From Cyrtodaria siliqua (Eukaryota; Mollusca; Bivalvia; Adapedonta; Hiatellidae), in NCBI GenBank assembly GCA_037043455.1, contig JAWPHD010000091.1, positions 1 to 64,000 of the forward strand: a DNA stretch of 64,000 nt, read 5' to 3'. Position 1 is the stretch's first letter; each line of letters begins with the position of its first letter. A model generated the notes under the pieces. That model was not told the origin of the DNA. It saw only the letters and a list, made by a program, of their open reading frames with translations, and ran no database searches. The position numbers and the translations under genes were made by a program. Below are positions 1 to 11,339 of the stretch, in pieces.

Positions 1-2748
1 ACGAATGAATGAAGACACAGTTTGGTAACACTTGATACACGAGTGAAGGCATAGTTTGGTAACACTTGACACACGAATGAAGACATAGTTTGGTACCACT
101 TGACACACAAATGAAGACATAGTTTGGTAACACTTGATATACGAATGAAGACATAGTTTGGTAATACTTGATAAAGGAATGAAGACATAGTTTGGTAACA
201 CTTGATACACGAATGAAGACATAGTTTGGTAACACTTGATACACGAATGAAGACATAGTTTGGTAACACTTGATACACGAATGAAGGCAAAGTTTGGTAA
301 CACTTGACACACGAATGAAGACATAGTTTGGTAACACTTGATACACGAATGAAGACATAGTTCGGTAACACTTGATAAAGGAATGAAGACATAGTTTGGT
401 AATACTTGATACACGAATGAAGACATAGTATGGTAACACTTGATACACGAATGAAGACATAGTTTTGTAACACTTGATACACGAATGAAGACATAGTTTG
501 GTAACACTTGATACACGAATGAAGACGTAGTTTGGTAACACTTGATACACGAATAAAGACATAGTTTGGTAACACTTGATACACGAATGAAGACATAATT
601 TGGTAATACTTGATACACGAATGAAGACATAGTTTGGTAACACTTGATACACGAATGAAGACGTAGTTTGGTAACACTTGATACACAAATAAAGACATAG
701 TTTGGTAACACTTGATACACGAATGAAGACATAGTTTGGTAACACTTGATACACGAATGAAGACATAGTTTGGTAACACTTGATACACGAATAAAGACAT
801 AGTTTGGTAACACTTGATACACGAATGAAGACATAGTATGGTAACACCTGATACACGAATGAAGACATAGTTTGGTAACACTTGATACACGAATGAATAC
901 ATAGTTTGGTAACACTTGATACACGAATGAAGACATAATTTGGTAACACTTGATACACGAATAAAGACATAGTTTGGTAACACTTGATACACGAATGAAG
1001 ACATAGTTTGGTAACACTTGATACACGAATGAAGACATAATTTGGTAACACTTGATACACGAATAAAGACATAGTTTGGTAACACTTGATACACGAATGA
1101 AGACATAGTATGGTAACACCTGATACACGAATGAAGACATAGTTTGGTAACACTTGATACACGAATGAATACATAGTTTGGTAACACTTGATACACGAAT
1201 GAAGACATAATTTGGTAACACTTGATACACGAATAAAGACATAGTTTGGTAACACTTGATACACGAATGAAGACATAGTTTGGTAACACTTGATACACGA
1301 ATGAAGACATAGTTTGGTAACACTTGATACACGAATGAAGACATAATTTGGTAACACTTGATACACGAATGAAGACATAGTTTGGTAACACCTGATACAC
1401 GAATGAAGACATAGTTTGGTAACACTTGATACACGAATGAGGACATAGTCAAGTAACACTGGATACACGAACGCAGACATAGTTTGGTAACACTTGATAC
1501 ACAAATGAAGACATAGTTTGGTAACACTTGATACACGAATGAAGACATAGTTTGGTAACGCTTGATACACGAATGATGACATAATTTGGTAACACTTGAT
1601 ACACGAATGAAGACATAGTTTGGTAACACTTGATACACGAATGAAGACATAGTTTGGTAATACTTGATACACGAATGAAGACATAGTTTGGTAACACTTG
1701 ATACACAAATGAAGACATAGTTTGGTAACACTTGATACACGAATGAAGACATAGTTTGGTAACACTTGATACACAAATGAAGACATAGTTTGGTAACACT
1801 TGATACACGAATGATGACATAGTTTGGTAACACTTGATACACGAATACAGACATAGTTTGGTAACACTTGATACACAAATGAAGACATAGTTTGGTAACA
1901 CTTGATACACGAATGATGACATAGTTTGGTAACACTTGATACACGAATGAAGACATAGTTTGGTAACACTTGATACACGAATGAAGACATAGTTTGGTAA
2001 CACTTGATACACGAATGAAGACATAGTTTGGTAATACTTGATACACGAATGAAGACATAGTTTGGTAACACTTGATACACGAATGAAGACATAATTTGGT
2101 AACACTTGATACACGAATGAAGACATAGTTTGGTAACACTTGATACACGAATGAAGACATAGTTTGGTAATACTTGATACACGAATGAAGACATAGTTTG
2201 GTAACACTTGATACACAAATGAAGACATAGTTTGTTAACACTTGATACACGAATGAAGACATAGCTTGGTAACACTTGATACACAAATGAAGACATAGTT
2301 TGGTAACACTTGATACACGAATGATGACATAGTTTGGTAACACTTGATACACGAATGAAGACATAGTTTGGTAACACTTGATACACAAATGAAGACATAG
2401 TTTGGTAACACTTGATACACGAATGATGACATAGTTTGGTTACACTTGATACACAAATGAAGACATAGTTTGGTAACACTTGATACACGAATGAAGACAT
2501 AGTTTGGTAACACTTGATACACGAATGAAGACATAGTTTGGTAATACTTGATACACGAATGAAGACATAGTTTGGTAACACTTGATACACAAATGAAGAC
2601 ATAGTTTGGTAACACTTGATACACGAATGAAGACATAGTTTGGTAACACTTGATACACAAATGAAGACATAGTTTGGTAACACTTGATACACGAATGATG
2701 ACATAGTTTGGTAACACTTGATACACGAATGAAGACATAGTTTGGTAA
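1..2748. repeat. 34-bp minisatellite, about 80 tandem copies
   Basis: The unit reads roughly TTTGGTAACACTTGATACAC followed by GAATGAAGACATAG. It runs from the window edge, so the true start lies outside, to a break near 2748. Copies differ by single bases (GAATAAAG, ACATAATTTGG, CACAAATGAAG, TGATGACAT). Marker variants recur exactly 272 bp apart (GAATAAAGAC at 789/1061 and 959/1231; TATGG at 836/1108; GAATGAATAC at 891/1163), so part of the array is an 8-unit higher-order repeat that was duplicated. Because 34 is not a multiple of three, a stop-free frame repeats every 102 bp. This yields long minus-strand open frames (for example 1449-2228 and 2235-2816) with a 34-residue period. I see no reason to call them genes. 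Confidence 0.97.
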
Positions 2749-2870
2749 AATATGTTACTATGGATCTTTGTTTCACATAAAAATTTGTCATCACACATTA
2801 AGTTTAAATTTGTCATAACACAGTGAGTTTATTTGTAAGCTACCTGAGACCCCAAACTAACCTGATATGT

Positions 2871-3735
2871 ATCAGCCGCCAACTAACAGTGATATGCTAA
2901 CTCAGACATCAAACTTACCTAATATGTATTGGGGCCACCAACTAACAGTGACATGCTAACTCAGAACCAAACTTACCTAATATGTATTGGGGCCACCAAC
3001 TAACAGTGACATGCTAACTCAGACACCAAACTTACCTAATATGTATTGGGGCCACCAACTAACAGTGACATGCTAACTCAGAACCAAACTTACCTAATAT
3101 GTATTGGGGCCACCAACTAACAGTGACATGCTAACTCAGACACCAAACTTACCTAATATGTATTGGGGCCACCAACTAACAGTGACATGCTAACTCAGAC
3201 ACCAATATTACCTAATATGTATTGGGGCCACCAACTAACAGTGACATGCTAACTCAGAACCAAACTTACCTAATATGTATTGGGGCCACCAACTAACAGT
3301 GACATGCTAACTCAGACACCAAACTTACCTATTATGTATTGGCCGCCAACTAACAGTGATATGCTAACTCAGGCATCAACTTACCTAATATGTATCTGTC
3401 ACCAACTAACACTGACATACTAACTTAGACATCAAACTTACCTAATATGTATCGGCCGCCAACTAAGAGTGATATGCTAACTCAGACACCAAACTTACCT
3501 AATATGTATCGGCCACCGACTAAGAGTGATATGCTAACTCAGACACCAAACTTACCTAATATGTATCTGCCACCAACTAAGAGTGATGTGCTAACTCAGA
3601 CACCAAACTTACCTAATATGTATCGGCCCCCAACTAACTGTGATATGCTTACACAGACAACAAACTTACCTACATTTAATATGTATCCACGACAACTAAC
3701 AGTGATATGCTACCTCAATCACCAATCTTACATAA
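2871..3735. repeat. 57/59-bp minisatellite
   Basis: Units contain ATGTATTGGGGCCACCAACT, then AACAGTGACATGCTAACTCA and GACACCAAACTTACCT. Full units are 59 bp, and copies that lost a CA pair (CAGAACCAAAC) are 57 bp. Between about 2920 and 3330 the two lengths tend to alternate, suggesting expansion of a roughly 116 bp dimer. From about 3447 a 57 bp variant (CGGCCGCCAACTAAGAGTG) dominates. Since 57 is divisible by three, it opens a plus-strand frame to 3923 with a 19-residue repeat beginning MYRPPTKSDML. No start context, signal peptide or non-repeat domain supports translation. Degenerate units trail to about 3860. Confidence 0.93.
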
Positions 3736-3860
3736 TAGGTATCGTCCCATCAAACAAGGTTATGTTACTTCATACACCAACTAACCGTATGGCTCGGACG
3801 CCAACTAGAAGTGATATTTTACCTCAAAAATCAAACTTACATACTATTTATCAATTTATC

Positions 3861-4399
3861 AGCCGACAGTACCAAGTGAACACCTGCAGAGGCCATCATA
3901 ACAATGCATCTTTAAGAATCTAGTCGGACAGCTACCGGTACAATCTGCCGCAGCGCTGCATGCAGCTCCTATAAAAACAAAACAAACAAAAAACATATTT
4001 CTTGTACATATTCATCACTTTCGCATTGCATCATCAAACTAATGTGATCAATCAGTGATACATCTGGGTAATAATCCACTCGGTCTTTATCGTTGATTCT
4101 CGGCTGACTTTAATCCTGTTTAAAATAAGTTGTAGTGAGGAGTATATTGAAACAAAACTATGCTTTTGGCATGCATGCTCGCTATTTATTTGTTTGACGT
4201 GCTAGCACCAATGTGGATACAGTTTTCATATAGAGACTGAGGATAAAGTCCGAGTAATAACCCTTGGGTTCACCTACTGAATATCTCAACGTCTTGAAAA
4301 CGTGTGTCAAAGAGCCAAGTTGTGAAAGTTATGTTTGAAAATCAACAGTTAAGAATATGAATATTAAATTATCAAGAATTAGTGGGAGTGTGTATGCGT
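3861..4399. other. No recognisable feature
   Basis: Unique-looking AT-rich sequence between two repeat blocks. No open frame, tRNA-like box or inverted repeat stood out. Confidence 0.6.
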
Positions 4400-4456
4400 T
4401 CATGCATGCGTGCCTGCTTGCCTGCTTGCCTGCTTGCCTGCCTGCCTGCCTGTCGG
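4400..4456. repeat. (TGCC/TGCT)n microsatellite
   Basis: Runs of TGCCTGCT and TGCCTGCC tetranucleotides, imperfect at both ends. It is probably polymorphic by slippage. Confidence 0.9.
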
Positions 4457-4900
4457 CGTACGAGCGTGTAGGTTATAGTCCCTCTACCAAATTTGACAAG
4501 AGCAGAAGCCGATTAAACGGCATTAAGAATTAACCTTACAAATCAATGTATTAATATATTAAGCTAGTTTCATTTGACTTTAAACCTGATGGCATACAAC
4601 TGAACAAAGGTAACGCAAATTTGGATGTTTTTCCTTTGTTATTCTATCATAGGTTTATAAATATTACTGGTACTATATAATTAACAATAATATATGCACA
4701 CCGTTTGCTTCTTACTATTCGTCTTATCTTTATTGATAACGATTTTTAAATTTGCAAGTTATATAAAAGAAATTAACGCTACGAGTTTTAAATTTGTTTT
4801 ATCAAGATGTCCGTGTCACTTTAAAAGGAATAACTCAAACAAATGAAGTCATATGATAAAAGAATAGTATATTCGTAATCTGTAATGTTCATTCATGTTA

Positions 4901-4966
4901 GGCGCCATTTAACCTTTTAAGTGTTGGTGCGCTGTAAAACCCGTTTTAATTCAATTCATTGCAGTA
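4901..4966 (+). repeat. Fragment of the GGCGCCAT dispersed repeat
   Basis: GGCGCCATTTAACCTTTTAA followed by GTGTTGGTGCGCTGTAAAAC and a TTCAATTCA tail matches the 3' end of the repeat copies at 6728-7140, 8352-8605 and 36125/44050. Only the terminal part is present. The flanks 4457-4900 and 4967-5290 show no supported gene; the open frame at 4984-5307 has no recognisable domain. Confidence 0.6.
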
Positions 4967-5290
4967 AAAAAAGAGTATCATGAATGGTGTATAATATGTT
5001 AGTAACTGTATGTTTAATAATTATGGCCTCATGTGCATTGGGGACGCATTGGTTATGTCCAGGGCCTCCCCACCCTATCCCTCTACCCCCGCTGAAGTAT
5101 TATAAGTATGGCCTCCCTGCACTCCATTTCAGAAAACACGAAGTTAAAGCAAACCCTATAATATATATGTGTACCTGTCTCTCCTGGGTGATCGCACGTG
5201 CATTTGCTATCGTGGCACGACAGAGTCCATCCATCTCCGGTGCAATGTTCAAATTGACATTTCGATGTATCGGTACCCGAACATGTCTCA

Positions 5291-5935
5291 CTGGCAACGT
5301 AGGCTGAAATAATGTATCAACGGCAAAGTAGGCTTATGATTCTAAAATGTTTTATCGGAAAACGTAGGCTGAAATAACAAATAGCTACATGTCTCACCGG
5401 CAACGTAGGCTGAAATAGCTACATGAATCACCGGCAACGTAGGCTGAAATAACAAAATAGCTACATGACTCACCGGCAACATGGTTTGAAATTACAAAAT
5501 AGCTAGATGACTCATCGGAAACATAGGCTGAAATTACAAAATAGCTACATGACTCACCGGCAACATAGGCTGAAATTACAAAATAACTACATGACTCACC
5601 GGCAACAACGGCTGAAATTACAAAATAGCTACATAACTCACCTGCAACATAGGCTGAAATTATAAAATAGCTACATAACTCACCGGCAACATAGGCTGAA
5701 ATTACAAAATAGCTACATAACTCACCGGCAACATAGGTTGAAATAACACAAATAGCTACATGTCTCACCGCATCGTAGGCTGTTACAAACAAAATAGCTT
5801 CTTGTCTCGCCGGTATCATAGGCTAAAATAATAAAATAGCTACATGTTTCACCGGAAATGTATCCTAAAATAACAAAATAGCTACATGTTTCACCTGAAA
5901 ATTAGTTTGAAATAAAAAATAACAAAATGGCTATA
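5291..5935. repeat. 42-bp minisatellite, about 14 copies
   Basis: The unit is about GCTACATGACTCACCGGCAA plus CATAGGCTGAAATTACAAAATA. Copies diverge toward both ends. Because 42 is 3 x 14, the minus strand stays open from 5819 to 5394 with a 14-residue repeat (CSYFVISAYVAGES). This explains the open frame without invoking a gene. Confidence 0.95.
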
Positions 5936-6054
5936 AAGCCGACTGAATCAAAAAACGGAGTAAAATTCTCAACGACAAAAAGGGTTTAAACACAATAGTC
6001 CCAAGAGGTCCGTAGACGCTCTATTTGCTAACATGGCTCTTATAATGTGTGTGT

Positions 6055-6060
6055 AGGGTG

Positions 6061-6091
<31 letters not shown>

Positions 6092-6120
6092 TGTGGAGGG
6101 GGGGGGGGGTAGGCTGGGGG
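6055..6120. repeat. (GT)n and poly-G tract
   Basis: A GT dinucleotide run is followed by GGAGG and a ten-base or longer G run. The (GT)n-(G)n combination is likely error-prone in assembly. Confidence 0.92.
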
Positions 6121-6339
6121 GTAGGCTGATATAGCTGGCTTGCAACGTTTCCAAGCTCTTCTTCAAATTAATATTCTGAAAACGTCCGGTAAATTTTAAG
6201 TTAATTAAAAAAAAATAAGTAAAAAGCAATATTTATTGACTAAAACTATGAAAATGATGAAAAAATAATAATCTTTCACACTAAAATTTGAACGCATTTT
6301 TATATAAAAAAAAAGACATAATAAATAACTAATAATAAA

Positions 6340-6440
6340 AAAATAGAATAGAAAAATGCCTTCAACGGGATTTGAACCCACGACACCAGGTTTACAGTAT
6401 GCATTACCAAATATTGAAAAGTTCAGAAATGCAAAGGACA
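6340..6440 (-). repeat. tRNA-like (SINE) head fragment
   Basis: On the minus strand, GTGGGTTCAAATCCCGTTGA near 6365-6384 fits a Pol III B box (GGTTCAAATCC) preceded by ACTGTAAACCTGGTGTC. No matching A box or acceptor stem can be folded upstream, so this is a decayed tRNA-derived element, not a tRNA gene. A related minus-strand fragment lies at 12190-12245. The neighbouring 6121-6340 is AT-rich with no other feature. Confidence 0.55.
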
Positions 6441-6519
6441 TATTTTAACTAATCGCGTCATACCATTTTTTATACCAATTGACATATCATCCATATGACT
6501 AATTTTTGTTAAGATTAGA

Positions 6520-6725
6520 TCAAACGATGGAAATGCTATAGCGGTAACAAGGCCAAATTGTCGTGTGTGGTTTCCAATTCCAGGGTATATTGCTCACTTC
6601 CAATCGAAGAACGTGTCCAAGATAGTATAATTATATACAAATTCTGTAAATGTTTTGTTAAAGACTGGATGAAAAAGGAAAGTGCTATAGTGGTAACAAG
6701 ACAAATTATATAATTTTGTTTCAAT
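6520..6725. repeat. Degenerate ~130-180 bp mollusc-type repeat
   Basis: It contains the recurring phrases 'aatgctatagcggtaacaag', 'gtgtccaagat' and 'tgttaaagactggatgaaaa', which reappear in modified form at 7141-8060 and 11340-12180. These appear to be diverged units of one dispersed and locally tandem repeat family. Confidence 0.6.
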
Positions 6726-6727
6726 TC

Positions 6728-7140
6728 GCCCCGTGTGGTTCCCGAGGGCCCCGTTTGGTCACGGGGCAAAGAATAGGGCCACTGCAGATCCCTTTGGAGG
6801 GGTAGGCAGAGGGGTAGAATCCCCCCACCAAAATTATGTTCATTTTATCATTTTTTGTTCATGTTCATTAAAGGTCTTCATCATGATCCCTGCATTGTTT
6901 CAGGTGCCATCTCGCTCACATCAAAAAGAGCAATGGCAGAAAAACAATAAACGTGGCTCCAGCGTAAATGGAGTTTCTACGATAGAATTTGCAGCAACTC
7001 TGCAGTTCAGGGTGAGACGGTTCTAGGCCCATTTTCAATATTTTATCTCGATATACATGGAGGATGAGCCTTGCATGTTCAGGCCTGTGGCGCCATATAA
7101 CCTTTCATGTGTTGATGCGCCTTAAAACCCATTTCAATTC
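6728..7140 (+). repeat. GGCGCCAT dispersed repeat, copy A (empty site)
   Basis: A roughly 400 bp element. It holds CCCCGTGTGGTTCCCGAGGG, a TTCATTAAAGGTCTTCATCA segment, ATGGAGTTTCTACGATAGAA, then TGCAGTTCAGGGTGAGACGG, and ends with CGCCATATAACCTTTCATGT and a TTCAATTCAA tail. It matches copy B (8352-8605, minus) and the split copy C (36125-36272 plus 43776-44050, minus). Copy A matters because its uninterrupted CTCTGCAGTTCAG segment is the pre-insertion site for the 7.5 kb transposon at 36273-43775. The open frame across it (6733-7026) is not coding by any evidence I can see. Confidence 0.8.
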
Positions 7141-8060
7141 AACTGTTTCAATTCAAGGGAAAATAACTGCCTTCAATACCATCAGATATGCATGACTGAA
7201 GAACTTTCCGATATCATATTATTGTTATACACATTCTGTAAAAAAAAAAGTTAATAGTGGGTGTAAGATGGAAAGGCAATAGAGGTAACAAAGACAACGC
7301 ATGCACTTTTTGCTAATTCAAAGGCATATAACTCACCTTAATCGCATCGGACAAGCATGATTGAATGAATGAATGAATGAATGGTGTTTTACGGCACGTC
7401 GACACATAAATAGGTCATACTGTGCGAAAAAATTGATGAAAAATGAAGAAATGAAATATTAATTAAAAATTAATGTAAATATATAAAGACAAATATTAAA
7501 AAATAAGGGTGTAATACAAACTATGTATGTAAATCAACAAATGCCCATCAAAGGGCATATAAACAAGTAAATATATATAAGAACACATTACAATGATTTA
7601 TATAGTCTGATCTCTTTTAGGAAATCTAAAACAAGACTAAAATCTACAGTATCAAATAACTCTTTCATAGTATTAACATTGTAGTACCTTTGACGCATAG
7701 GATCAAAGTCTACACATTCCAATAATATGTGTTTGACCGTTAACGGTGCAAAGCAGGGTATACATTCTGGTAATTGCTCACCTTGTAATAAATATGAATG
7801 AGTATAACGTGTATGCCCTATCCTGCACCGCATGATTGAAGAACTTGTCCAAGATCTGATTATTCAATACACATCATGTGAAAGTTTGGTTCGGATTGGA
7901 TGAGAAATGGAAGTGCTATCTTGTGAAACAAGGTCCAAATACGTACATTTGCAGATTCAAGGGCAGATAACTCGATTTGAGAACCTCGTATATATGTGGT
8001 CACAAAGCTAGTCCACTATCTTAGTATTACTCACATGCTATTACAGTTTGGTTAAGGACT
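7141..8060. repeat. Degenerate tandem repeat interrupted by a LINE
   Basis: Repeated phrases 'gaagaacttgtccaagatctgat', 'aagtttggttcggattggatg', 'ttcaagggcagataactc' and 'gcatttttgctaattc' appear before and after the LINE at 7366-7829. Units are roughly 150-190 bp and strongly diverged. The same family fills 11340-12180. Confidence 0.65.
7366..7829 (-). pseudogene. 5'-truncated LINE 3' end (C-terminal ORF2 fragment)
   Basis: The minus-strand frame 7833-7588 begins near RIGHTRYTHSYLLQGE and includes CIPCFAPLTVKHILLEC, a C-x2-C-x7-H-x4-C knuckle of the sort found at the C-terminus of I/Jockey-like non-LTR ORF2 proteins, ending LVLDFLKEIRLYKSL and a stop. The 3' UTR runs to 7366 and ends in a CATTCATTCATT tail. 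The copy is flanked by an exact 11 bp duplication, GCATGATTGAA, at 7355-7365 and 7830-7840. That defines both ends and shows 5' truncation during target-primed integration. Endonuclease and reverse transcriptase are absent, so it is dead. Sister copies lie at 44960-45510 and 46398-46716. Confidence 0.88.
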
Positions 8061-8351
8061 ATTGGTCGGTCATCTTTGAAAACAAAAGTGTAAAATCGAT
8101 GGGTTATGGTCAAGTGAAATGTTCAACCAAATACGTATTTTAGGCACGAGTAATGTCAACCATACTGTGTATAGCTATATACAAATCATGGCAAATATCA
8201 CAGCGCTAGCGCGACCGAAATGTTGTAGGAACTGGAAAACCAAGACGTAACCGGGAGAGCACCATCTATGTTATTACGTCGAGACGGAGAATCGAGCTCG
8301 GGTACAGTGGCGCGATCAGCTACATTACATGGTAACCCTTTCATATTAAAC

Positions 8352-8605
8352 GATTGACTGAATTGGGTTTTAAGGTGCACCAACACATGAAAGGTTACAT
8401 GGCACCTAACAGAAATTAACGTGCCAGCTCATCCTCCATTTCCATCAAGATAAAATATGGAGAATGGGCCTAGAACGTTCTTACCTGAAGAACTACAGAG
8501 TTACTGCAAATTATATTGTAGACACTCCATTTACAATGGAGATAAATGGAGCCACGTTTCCACGTTTGCATACGCGGTGATAAAGACCTTGAATGAGCGT
8601 GATAA
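8352..8605 (-). repeat. GGCGCCAT dispersed repeat, copy B
   Basis: On the minus strand it reads like copy A: ATGGAGTGTCTACAATATAA, an AACTCTGTAGTTCTTCAGG stretch, GGGCCCATTCTCCATATTTT, and an ending near CAACACATGAAAGG read on plus. Overlapping open frames at 8470-8890 are low-complexity (a GT/GGGG-rich tract at 8635-8680) and are not called as genes. Confidence 0.7.
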
Positions 8606-8890
8606 AAAAACGACAAAATGAATATGAATCGGGGAGTGGTGTGTGTGGGGGGCGGGTGGGGCGGGGCAGAGGAGAAAGGGTTTTCTACCCCGGCAACCAC
8701 GCGGGGATCATATCGAACGAAAGCAAAGTCAAAACACGAAACAGAGCTTTTACAAAACAAAGATATTGCCGTGAAGAATGGTAGTTTTATACAACAAAAT
8801 ACAGAACATAAAGAGCGGTTAAATAGTGTAAACAACTTGGAACGGTTAATAGGCGATATGGCCTACCTGATTACCTTAAATCGATTTTAG

Positions 8891-9539
8891 GTGTACACAC
8901 CCTCGCCATTTGCCTGTTTTAAGCTCAATCAAATGAGCATCCAGATAAATTAGCAAACGATACAATTAAATGCTGTTGTAAAGACACTTACCCACACAGA
9001 CGGCCAGACAAAGGAGTGTATATTTCATGATGACTGCTTGATGTTAGTTCCACAACTGTTTAAACTCGTGTTTCGTGGGTTATTTATAACCAACGACCTT
9101 GTGAGAGGTCATTGTCTGGTTCCACATTAAGAAATGAGTACTAAAGACCGGCAAACAGCGATGCCAGGTTCATCACTGTATATGGTTCCCTGTTGTTATA
9201 CCGATCTCTAAAGGATGTATAACATATATAATGACGGAATAACAACAGACAGCCAGTTTAGCAGAAGTTCCAAATTTGGTAATTTTATGATAAAAACATG
9301 ACACGAATCTGTTTCAAATAGATAACATAACAAATGCGAATCTGTCCTACTTTTCAAGTCAATCCAGTTTTAAAGGGCTATAAGACACATCCTAGTAGTC
9401 TCAAGCAGAAAAAACAACAACAAATATAAACCGAAGATTACTTACAGCATGTATTTGCCATGACTGATATTGGAGTGACCTAATACATTTTGCTTTAGTC
9501 TGCAGAAAAGCAAGAATACCTCAGCGTTTAGTGTGTGTA
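8891..9539. other. No recognisable feature
   Basis: No repeat match within the window, no tRNA-like box and no open frame above background was seen. Confidence 0.55.
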
Positions 9540-9965
9540 ACTTTATCTGACCACTCGCAACATCTCGTTCATTTTTTCGAAGCATAGCTCGAGTATATCT
9601 AGAGGGTCACCATATTGGTACGTCATCCTATCATGACGCGACCTAGATTCATTCAAAATCAAAGTTATTACAAGAGTTCTGTAATGACATTTATTCAATT
9701 GCTCCATCTATAGTTTATTTACATGAAAGCAGTAAAAACCTTCATCCGTATTATAAATAAAAAACATGCAACGAAATGCATAAGACATGGTGCTAACGGC
9801 TATAATGTTTATATAGCAACAGTGCACTATGTTCTATCCCGTTACCATCCGGCTAACAAAAATCACTATTTTGAACATACCGATCCGTCGAAATACACAC
9901 GAGGCAAGATCCCGAAGAATGGCGGGATTAGCCGAGTTTTGTTTTCACATATAGTTATCTGACGT
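9540..9965. repeat. Dispersed ~430-bp repeat (pair with 52420-52880)
   Basis: Shared landmarks in the same order: CGCAACATCTCGTTCA, GTTACGTCAT-like/TCATGACGCG, TTATTTACATGAAAGCA, a GTGCACTAT block, TTGAACATACC, and GAATGGCGGGATTAGCCGAG (position ~9918) against GAATGACGGGATTAGCCGAG (52800). The two copies are perhaps 75% identical by eye. The class is unknown. The open frame 9723-9962 falls wholly inside this repeat and is not otherwise supported. Confidence 0.65.
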
Positions 9966-9969
9966 CTTA

Positions 9970-10125
9970 AAACGCCGTGAAGGTATGAAACCACTAATTA
10001 TTTTAGCAAATGACATCAATGTTAAAATGTCACATTGAAGATTTGCTACAACTTCAAATCAAGTATGGATAAAATCATCATATAGAGAAACACAACCGTT
10101 CCGCTTGAATAATCGTTCGTGAGTG
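9970..10125. repeat. Dispersed repeat (pair with 38882-39070)
   Basis: GGTATGAAACCACTAATTA, TGACATCAATGTTAAAATGT and CAAGTATGGATAA occur here and again at 38882-39070 in the same order. No termini or coding capacity are visible. The following 10126-10430 holds nothing I can name. Confidence 0.65.
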
Positions 10126-10431
10126 TATTTGAAAGCTCATTTATGCCTCCGCGACACCTTTGTTTCTCCATATTAACTTGATCTATTATTATTTTAAACT
10201 TAGTTTCCCAGTCCCTCCACAAATATATTGATATTGCTATTTTACCTAAACATAACAAGTGCATCTTTAAGCTTTTGTCAAGCATTAAAATTAGCACCTC
10301 GATTTATTATCGAATATAATTTTCATTTTAAGGTTCCTCTAACCACTCCAACCCATCACCACACCTTTTAAACGAAACAAAGTGTAAGTTTACATATGTA
10401 TGTGATTTTGTTGTTGTTTTTAGTAGTCCGT

Positions 10432-10715
10432 TTGGCTGGCTTGGCGCAGTCGGTAGCGCGGCGGATTTGTAACCACCGAGTTTCGTCGGTGTGTTCTTGG
10501 GCAAGACACTTTCCCTTAGCCTCGTCCGTCGGATGGGGACGTAAACCGGGCGGTCCCGTGTATAGGTCTATTCTCCGAGCACGTTAAAGAATCATAGGAA
10601 TCTATTCGATAATAAGAGTAGAGCACAGTTCCCGGATTCCTATGTATCCTTCCCCTCTCGCTGAGGCGTCTCTAAAGGTTGATTAGCCGTTAAACAACAT
10701 TCAGCATTCAACCAA
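10432..10715 (+). repeat. SINE family 1, copy a (B box lost)
   Basis: It begins with a tRNA-like 5' half (GGCTTGGCGCAGTCGGTAGC, A-box-like) through GGATTTGTAACC. It then jumps directly to GTCGGTGTGTTCTTGGGCAA, so the B box and T arm present in the 42400 copy are deleted. The body includes GACACTTTCCCTTAGCCTCG, GTAAACCGGGCGGTCCCGTG and GAATCTATTCGATAATAAGA. It ends in GCCGTTAAACAACATTCA. The TTGGGCAAGACACTT core resembles conserved SINE cores shared across animals (possibly the Meta domain; not checked). An open frame across it is not a gene. Confidence 0.88.
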
Positions 10716-10839
10716 ATTTTGAAAATAATATTTTTGTGGCAAATTTTGTTTTTAAATAAATATATCTATCACACATTCATTTGCCATATAATACAAGTTC
10801 CTTCCATTGATGTTAGTATGTTCCTTTTATGTTTCTCTC

Positions 10840-11080
10840 CTGAGTTCCGTCGGTGTGTTCTTGGGCAAGACACTTTCCCTTAGCCTCGTCCGTCGGATGG
10901 GGATGTAAACCGGGCGGTCCCGTGTATCGGTCTATCCTCCGAGCACGTTAAAGAACCATAGGAATCTATTCGATAATAAGAGTAGGGCACGGTTCCCGGA
11001 ATCCTATGTATCCTTCCCCTCTCTCTGGGTCGGCTCTATACTGTGTTGATGAGCCGTTAAACAACATTCAATTCAATTCA
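10840..11080 (+). repeat. SINE family 1, copy b (headless)
   Basis: It starts at GTTCCGTCGGTGTGTTCTTG without any tRNA-like region and continues collinearly with copy a to GCCGTTAAACAACATTCAAT, with a short ATTCA-repeat tail. A 5'-truncated retrocopy or a recombination product with the neighbour 125 bp upstream would both fit. The 260 bp that follow are AT-rich and then G-rich with no gene. Confidence 0.88.
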
Positions 11081-11339
11081 ATTATGTTTTTCTCAAAAAT
11101 TAAGTTGAAAATACATATTTTTATGAAAATGAAACACCGTTATTTACAAATATATCTATATAATAAATATAAATGACACTATTATTTTTACCATTGTAAT
11201 TTCTATAAGAAGAGGCCCAAATGGGCCTGTATCGCTCTATATGCTGTATCAGTGTATGTGGTTGGTGGGGGTAGGGTGGGGGCCGGAGATGGGATGGTGT
11301 GTCAGATGTGGCAGTATAAAACTATTTTTAGAATTTGTA

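Noticed and set aside
1449..2228. 259-codon minus-strand open frame and its neighbours to 2816
   Set aside because: Entirely inside the 34 bp array; the residue period (34) equals three times the DNA unit, as expected for any stop-free satellite.
1..2748. CRISPR-like appearance of regular repeats
   Set aside because: Units are contiguous with no unique spacers, and the surroundings are eukaryotic.
3447..3923. 158-codon plus-strand frame with 19-residue repeats
   Set aside because: Produced by 57 bp minisatellite units divisible by three; its downstream part is unconserved and lacks any domain.
5394..5819. 141-codon minus-strand frame with 14-residue repeats
   Set aside because: Direct product of the 42 bp minisatellite.
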